The position numbers were made by a program, and so were the translations under genes. From contig JAHZAT010000089.1 in NCBI GenBank assembly GCA_019423795.1, forward strand, positions 1 to 27,219: a stretch of DNA of 27,219 bases. Reading direction: 5' to 3'. Below are positions 22,451-27,219 of this stretch, one piece after another; position 1 is the stretch's first letter, and each line of letters starts with the position of its first letter. The notes beneath the pieces were generated by a model, which had not been told where the DNA came from, did no database searches, and saw only the letters and a program-made list of their open reading frames with translations. The DNA is from Clostridiales bacterium. GTDB taxonomy: Bacteria > Bacillota > Clostridia > Lachnospirales > Lachnospiraceae.

Positions 22451-23530
22451 ATGAAAGAAAAAATATATATTGTAAAAGAGCATATTTGTTCAGGAGAAAG
22501 TGAATTTACAGCCGCAGGGAAAGCAAGAATTGATGTAGAAGATATATTATATGATTGGAAAGCGAAAGATATAAAGATTAAAATTAAGAAAAATTTAAAT
22601 GAAAATAGTATTTTAAAAAAGTTGTTTTCACATTATCATTTATATCAAATTTGGAAAAAGTCCTTAGATAAATTAAAAGAAGGAGATGTATTAATTATAC
22701 AGTTTCCACTGCAAGAAGGATTTATATTTGCATCTCATTTGTTAAAGAATTTAAAGAAGAAAAATATTAAAACAATTGCTGTTATTCATGATTTAGAAAC
22801 GTTAAGAATAACCAAGGATAATACAATTTCTAAAAAACGAAAAATTCGCTTATATATTGAGGAAATACCTACATTAAAGCAATTTTCAAAAATTGTTGTA
22901 CATAATCAATCAATGAAAAAAGTTTTGATGAAGAAAGGCATTTCTGAAGATTCAATGGTAACATTAAAAATGTTTGACTATTTAATTAAAGAAGGAAATG
23001 AATTACCTGGAAATACAAAGTCAAAAGAAAATAATATTATTATTGCTGGTAATTTAAGTTCATATAAAGTTGGCTATGTATACGAATTACCACATGATGT
23101 TAAATTTGATTTATATGGAATTAATTATACAGGAGTGACAGATAATAAAATTAAGTATCATGGGTCCTATCCTTCAGATGAATTACCATGGCATTTAAAA
23201 GGTGCATATGGCTTAGTATGGGATGGAGATACAGCAAAAACATGTAGTGGAATATTTGGGGATTATTTAAGAATTAATAATCCTCATAAAACATCATTAT
23301 ATCTTGCATGTGGAATTCCTGTCATTACATGGAATAAAGCAGCAATTGCGCAATATGTAAGAAAGAATAGAGTTGGGATAACAGTATCATCTTTAGATGA
23401 AATAAACGAAAAACTGAAAGATGTTTCTAAAGATGAGTATAATTTAATGCGTAAAAATGCAAAGAAATGTTCTGAAAGAGTAAGAAATGGTTATTATCTA
23501 AAAAAAGCAATACAGGAAGCATTATCATGA
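22451..23530 (+). CDS. Galactofuranosyltransferase-like enzyme (WbbI/Gtf3-like)
   Basis: A 359-residue GT-B type transferase resembling the group annotated as beta-1,6-galactofuranosyltransferases and Gtf3-like enzymes. Visible features are IAVIHDLETLR (about 111-121), VVHNQSMKKVL, a mid-protein IIIAGNLSS, and the donor-binding end NPHKTSLYLACGIPVITWNKAAIAQYV (about 277-303), followed by VGITVSSLDEIN. A UDP-galactopyranose mutase gene lies 1.5 kb downstream, so UDP-galactofuranose is likely to be available; together they make a Galf residue in the polymer plausible. The ribosome site is weak (GGAGAAC) and a 57-bp gap precedes the gene. The stop overlaps the Wzx start by ATGA. Confidence 0.8.
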   Translation: MKEKIYIVKEHICSGESEFTAAGKARIDVEDILYDWKAKDIKIKIKKNLNENSILKKLFSHYHLYQIWKKSLDKLKEGDVLIIQFPLQEGFIFASHLLKNLKKKNIKTIAVIHDLETLRITKDNTISKKRKIRLYIEEIPTLKQFSKIVVHNQSMKKVLMKKGISEDSMVTLKMFDYLIKEGNELPGNTKSKENNIIIAGNLSSYKVGYVYELPHDVKFDLYGINYTGVTDNKIKYHGSYPSDELPWHLKGAYGLVWDGDTAKTCSGIFGDYLRINNPHKTSLYLACGIPVITWNKAAIAQYVRKNRVGITVSSLDEINEKLKDVSKDEYNLMRKNAKKCSERVRNGYYLKKAIQEALS

Positions 23531-24990
23531 AAATTAAATCAGTAAAATTCAATTTCATAATGAACTTCATATTAACCGCATCAAATTTTATTTTTCCGTT
23601 GATTACGTTTCCATATGTATCCAGAGTTTTAGGAGCTTCAGGAACAGGAAAAGTTTCTTTCGCAATATCTGTAGTAAGCTATTTTACAATGGTAGCAGCA
23701 TTAGGAATTCCTACATACGGAATTCGGACAACAGCGAAAGTAAGAGATGACCAGGAAAAGTTGAATAGAACAACACAGGAAATTTTAAGCATTCATTTGT
23801 TTATGATGTTACTAGTATCTATTGTATACATATTAGCAATTTTATTCGTTCCAAGATTTCAATCTGATCGAACTTTATTTCTTGTGGTAGGAGTATCAAT
23901 TTTACTAGATCCATTAGGGGTTAATTGGCTGTATCAAGGATTAGAGCAATACGGTTACATAGCAAAACGTTCGATATTTTTAAAATTTGTAGGTGTTATT
24001 TTGATGTTCATGTTCATACATAGTCCAGATGATTATGTGTTTTATGGTGTGACATCAATTTTAGCTTCTGCGGGTTCTAACGTGTTAAATTTCATCAATC
24101 TCAGAAAATATGTATCATTAAAGTCAGTAGGGAATTATGATATTAAACAGCATTTAAAGCCGATTTTAATATTATTTGCCCAGGTTGTTGCGGTAAATAT
24201 TTATACCAATCTGGATAATGTCATGCTTGGTTTTATAAAAACGGATGTAGATGTTGGATTGTATGCAGCAGCAGTAAAGGTAAAGACTATTTTAACAAGC
24301 TTGGTAACATCCCTAGGGGCGGTTTTATTGCCTAGACTATCCTATTATATTATGGAAGGAAGAAAAGAAGAATTCCAGACATTGATAAGGAAAGCATATA
24401 ATTTTGTTATTGTTATTGCTTTGCCGTTAATGTTATTCACAATTTTTTATGCAAGAGATTGCTTAGTATTTCTTTCAGGAAAAGAGTTTATTGGAGCAAC
24501 ATTGGCGATGCAGATTATTGCACCAACAATTGTTTTGATTGGATTATCAAATTTATTGGGAATTCAGGTATTAACACCATTGAATAAAGAAAAACAGTTG
24601 GTTTACTCTGTTGTTGCAGGCGCAGTGGCAGATTTGATTTTAAATATTATCTTTATTCCTAAGATGGGAGCAGCAGGAGCATCACTGGGTACGTTAGTTG
24701 CGGAATTTGTTGTGTTAATTATACAGATTATGTATTTGAAAGATTTGTTTTTTAAGATAGCAAAACAGGTTCAATACTGGAAAGTGTTGGTAGCGTTGGT
24801 TTTGGCAAATATTATATCTATAAAGTGCAGTGGATTTGTTGATATGGTATTTTTAAAATTAGTAGTAGCAGGTATCAGCTTCTTTGGGATTTATGGCATA
24901 ATTTTATTGCTGACGAAAGAGACATTTGCACAAAATTATGTAGTTGATGGGATACTTAAGAAGAGTTTTCTCAAAAAGAAAGGAAAGTAA
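23527..24990 (+). CDS. Wzx-type polysaccharide repeat-unit flippase
   Basis: A 487-residue MOP-superfamily transporter with about 14 spans. The N-terminal FNFIMNFILTASNFIFPLITFPYVSRVLG and GTGKVSFA, GIPTYGIRTTA and the central LDNVMLGFIKTDVDVGLYAAAVK are the family hallmarks, as is MGAAGASLGTLVAEFVV near the end. It moves completed lipid-linked repeat units to the outer face for Wzy. Start overlaps the previous stop by 4 bp. Size and topology are normal. Confidence 0.95.
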   Translation: MKIKSVKFNFIMNFILTASNFIFPLITFPYVSRVLGASGTGKVSFAISVVSYFTMVAALGIPTYGIRTTAKVRDDQEKLNRTTQEILSIHLFMMLLVSIVYILAILFVPRFQSDRTLFLVVGVSILLDPLGVNWLYQGLEQYGYIAKRSIFLKFVGVILMFMFIHSPDDYVFYGVTSILASAGSNVLNFINLRKYVSLKSVGNYDIKQHLKPILILFAQVVAVNIYTNLDNVMLGFIKTDVDVGLYAAAVKVKTILTSLVTSLGAVLLPRLSYYIMEGRKEEFQTLIRKAYNFVIVIALPLMLFTIFYARDCLVFLSGKEFIGATLAMQIIAPTIVLIGLSNLLGIQVLTPLNKEKQLVYSVVAGAVADLILNIIFIPKMGAAGASLGTLVAEFVVLIIQIMYLKDLFFKIAKQVQYWKVLVALVLANIISIKCSGFVDMVFLKLVVAGISFFGIYGIILLLTKETFAQNYVVDGILKKSFLKKKGK

Positions 24991-24993
24991 CAA

Positions 24994-26112
24994 ATGAAAC
25001 AATATGATTATTTGATCGTAGGTTCTGGACTTTACGGAGCTGTTTTTGCACAGCAGGCAGCTACAAAAGGAAAGAAAGTGTTAGTAATTGATAAACGTCC
25101 GAATATTGCAGGAAATGTATATACAGAGGATATGGAGAAGGTCCATGTGCATAAATATGGAGCACACATTTTCCATACAAACAATAAAAAAGTATGGAAT
25201 TATATCACAAAGTTTGCAGAATTTAATCGTTTTACAAATTCACCAGTTGCAAATTATAAGGGAGAATTATATTCTCTTCCGTTTAATATGTATACATTTA
25301 ATAAGATGTGGGGAGTAATCACACCACAGGAAGCGGCAGATAAGATCAAACAGCAGAAAAAAGAAGCAGGGATCACAGAGCCAAAGAACTTAGAAGAACA
25401 GGCAATCAGTCTGGTCGGAACAGATATTTACGAAAAACTGATCAAAGGATATACAGAAAAACAATGGGGAAGACCATGTACAGAACTTCCTTCCTTTATC
25501 ATCAAAAGACTTCCAGTACGTCTGACATTTGATAATAATTATTTCAATGCCTTATATCAGGGAATTCCGGTTGGCGGATATACAAAGATGGTAGCCAATA
25601 TGTTAGGAGATGTAGAAGTACGTTTGAACACAGATTACTTTGAGAATAAAGAAGAACTGGATGCATTGGCAGAGAAAGTTATTTATACCGGACCAATCGA
25701 TGCATATTTTGATTATAAATTAGGAGCATTAGAATACCGATCCGTAAGATTTGAAACAGAAGTTTTAGACCAGCCAAACTTTCAGGGAAATGCAGCCGTA
25801 AACTACACGGATGTCGAAACACCATGGACGAGAATCATTGAGCATAAGTGGTTTGAATTTGGAAAAGATGAAGAAGGAAAGGATCTTCCAAAGACAGTGA
25901 TCAGCCGAGAATACAGTTCAGAGTGGAAATTAGGAGATGAACCATATTATCCAGTCAATGATGAGAAAAATGGCAGATTATATGAAGAATACAAAAAACT
26001 GGCTGAGAAAGAAGAAAATATCATCTTTGGCGGAAGACTTGGTGAGTACAAATATTACGATATGGATGCGGTGATTGCAGCTTCACTTGATATGTGCGAA
26101 AAAGAATTATAG
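24994..26112 (+). CDS. glf: UDP-galactopyranose mutase
   Basis: A 372-residue FAD enzyme that interconverts UDP-galactopyranose and UDP-galactofuranose. The FAD-binding start YDYLIVGSGLYGAVFAQ (4-20) and VLVIDKRPNIAGN (29-41) are followed by YGAHIFHTN (55-63), the substrate-binding LYSLPFNMYTFNKMWG (92-107), KQWGRP and the RLPVRLTFDNNYF region with its conserved Arg; a flavin-binding GGRLGEYKYYDMD lies near the end. Length is normal for bacterial Glf. AAAGGAAAG precedes the ATG and only 3 bp separate it from wzx. Its codon use and GATC density return to the style of the backbone genes, unlike the AT-rich transferases before it. It supplies UDP-Galf, probably to the transferase at 22451. Confidence 0.97.
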   Translation: MKQYDYLIVGSGLYGAVFAQQAATKGKKVLVIDKRPNIAGNVYTEDMEKVHVHKYGAHIFHTNNKKVWNYITKFAEFNRFTNSPVANYKGELYSLPFNMYTFNKMWGVITPQEAADKIKQQKKEAGITEPKNLEEQAISLVGTDIYEKLIKGYTEKQWGRPCTELPSFIIKRLPVRLTFDNNYFNALYQGIPVGGYTKMVANMLGDVEVRLNTDYFENKEELDALAEKVIYTGPIDAYFDYKLGALEYRSVRFETEVLDQPNFQGNAAVNYTDVETPWTRIIEHKWFEFGKDEEGKDLPKTVISREYSSEWKLGDEPYYPVNDEKNGRLYEEYKKLAEKEENIIFGGRLGEYKYYDMDAVIAASLDMCEKEL

Positions 26113-26149
26113 AGTTTAGGATTTGAGAAGATACAGGAAGGAGGATATG

Positions 26150-27067
26150 ATGGATACAACATTAATTATTATGGCAGCGGGGATTGGTTCCAGATTTGGA
26201 GAAGGGATTAAACAATTGGCAAAGATGGGGCCAAATGGAGAAATTATTATGGATTACTCTATTTACGATGCAAAAGAAGCAGGGTTCAATAAAGTAGTTT
26301 TTATTATTCGTAAAGATATTTTTGAAGAGTTTGAGGAAGTTATCGGAAGCAGAATAAAAAAACAAATTGACGTTGAATATGTATTTCAGGAACTTAATGA
26401 TCTTCCAGAAGGATTTAAATTACCAGAAGGAAGAACAAAGCCATGGGGAACAGGACAGGCAGTACTATGTTGTAAGGATGTTGTGAAAGAACCATTTGTA
26501 ATTATTAATGCAGATGATTATTATGGCAAAGAAGCATTTGTGAAACTGCATGATTTCTTAGTAAACGGAGAAGATTTAGGTAGAGAGTTTACAATGGGTA
26601 TGGGTGGATTTATCTTAAAGAATACATTAAGTGATAATGGTACCGTGACTAGAGGTGTGAGTGTGGTTGACGAGAATGGCTTATTAAGTCAAGTACATGA
26701 AACAACAGGAATAGAAATGGGAGAAGACGGAAAAATCAAATGCGACGATCCTGTAGTACAAGAATGGATTAGTCCGGAAGATAAAGTATCTATGAACATG
26801 TGGGCAGGATATCCAGAATTTATAGATTATTTAGCAGAAGATTTCAAAGATTTTCTTGCCAATGTGAAAGAGGGAGATTTAAAGAGTGAATATTTGTTGC
26901 CGAATATTGTGGACAAACTGTTAAAAGAGAAAAGAGCCAATGTAAAAGTGTTAGAGACACAGGATCGTTGGTTTGGAGTTACATATAAAGAAGATAAAGA
27001 AATTGTTCAAAAGGCTTTTTCTGAATTAATTCAGAATGGAGTTTATACAGAGAAGCTTTGGAAGTAA
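26150..27067 (+). CDS. NTP_transferase-like sugar-phosphate nucleotidyltransferase
   Basis: A 305-residue nucleotidyltransferase. TLIIMAAGIGSRFG (4-17) is the nucleotide-binding signature with the catalytic Arg, followed by KPWGTGQAVL near 102, INADDYYG near 124 with the metal-binding Asp, and MNMWAGYPEF near 215. It should join a sugar phosphate (or a similar phosphorylated alcohol) to a nucleotide, making an activated donor for the polymer; the substrate is not identifiable, and the common GlmU, RmlA and GalU signatures are absent. Of the adjacent ATG codons, 26150 is best spaced from AGGAGG (26139-26144); 26147 is too close and 26123 lies upstream of that site. It lies 37 bp after glf and is the last gene seen. 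Confidence 0.85.
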   Translation: MDTTLIIMAAGIGSRFGEGIKQLAKMGPNGEIIMDYSIYDAKEAGFNKVVFIIRKDIFEEFEEVIGSRIKKQIDVEYVFQELNDLPEGFKLPEGRTKPWGTGQAVLCCKDVVKEPFVIINADDYYGKEAFVKLHDFLVNGEDLGREFTMGMGGFILKNTLSDNGTVTRGVSVVDENGLLSQVHETTGIEMGEDGKIKCDDPVVQEWISPEDKVSMNMWAGYPEFIDYLAEDFKDFLANVKEGDLKSEYLLPNIVDKLLKEKRANVKVLETQDRWFGVTYKEDKEIVQKAFSELIQNGVYTEKLWK

Positions 27068-27219
27068 TAAATAAGGATGTGGATAGTGTGGGAGTATTAT
27101 TTACATCCTATTTGTAAAAATAGAGAGATGGATTCCATGGTTAGGAGACTAAATAATGCAAACCTCTCTGTATATTTTTATTAAAATTGCACAAGAAAGC
27201 TTGGATTTATCAGCTTTCC
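27068..27219. other. Non-coding tail after the last gene
   Basis: No gene or convincing promoter is seen. It holds three short inverted repeats: AGGATGT/ACATCCT with a loop of about 21 bases, AGAGAG/CTCTCT with a loop of about 37 and a TATTTTTATT tail, and GAAAGCT/AGCTTTC (27195-27218, loop 10) cut off at the window edge. Any of them, most plausibly the last, could be part of a terminator, but none is convincing alone. Confidence 0.35.

Noticed and set aside
15443..24990. Recent insertion by a mobile element
   Set aside because: Composition differs, but no transposase, integrase, terminal repeats or attachment-site duplication is visible at either edge; exchange by homologous recombination in flanking genes is simpler.

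Overview
The window is chromosome from a low-GC, Gram-positive anaerobe, most likely a Lachnospiraceae-type clostridium. An Anaerostipes-like lactate-using butyrate producer is my best guess; this is inference from gene content, not a database result. The pointers are an EtfA plus GlcD-type dehydrogenase pair typical of flavin-based lactate oxidation, a PerR plus reverse-type rubrerythrin oxygen-defence pair, a CdaA/CdaR c-di-AMP module, strong AGGAGG ribosome sites and AT-rich codon use. Almost everything is on the + strand; the one clear exception is a small GtrA gene.

Layout. (1) 1-2410: the 3' part of etfA and a complete FAD-linked lactate-type dehydrogenase, closed by a hairpin. (2) 2522-3719: perR and rubrerythrin, each with a consensus promoter and a related 15-bp palindrome, closed by a terminator. 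(3) 3731-8284: one tightly overlapping operon of two unrecognised membrane proteins, cdaA, cdaR and a polyprenyl-phosphate glycosyltransferase, closed by a long hairpin shared with the convergent gtrA. (4) 8299-11589: gtrA (minus) divergent from a large YfhO-family membrane protein. With the preceding GT2 these supply all three parts of a GT2/flippase/GT-C system that decorates cell-surface polymers. (5) 11681-13087: a secreted protein with two Ig-like (Big_2) domains and a glycerophosphodiester phosphodiesterase domain. (6) 13351-27067: a Wzx/Wzy-type exopolysaccharide or capsule cluster, all + strand: Wzz-like chain-length protein, initiating sugar-phosphate transferase, split Alg14/Alg13-type transferase, two GT2 enzymes, a GT92-like enzyme, Wzy-like polymerase, GT32, another GT2, a galactofuranosyltransferase-like enzyme, Wzx flippase, UDP-galactopyranose mutase and a sugar-nucleotidyltransferase-like protein.

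The common theme from 3.7 kb onward is the cell envelope: c-di-AMP signalling, polymer glycosylation, polymer-related phosphodiester hydrolysis and polysaccharide assembly. The middle of the polysaccharide cluster (about 15.4-25.0 kb) is visibly more AT-rich and much poorer in GATC than the backbone genes, as expected for a serotype-like cassette; glf returns to backbone style. Regulatory signals of note are the paired PerR-type palindromes and TGTTAA-like repeats phased at 11 bp in front of the phosphodiesterase and the polysaccharide cluster. No rRNA, tRNA, CRISPR array, transposase or integrase was seen. No gene-free stretch exceeds 300 bases.
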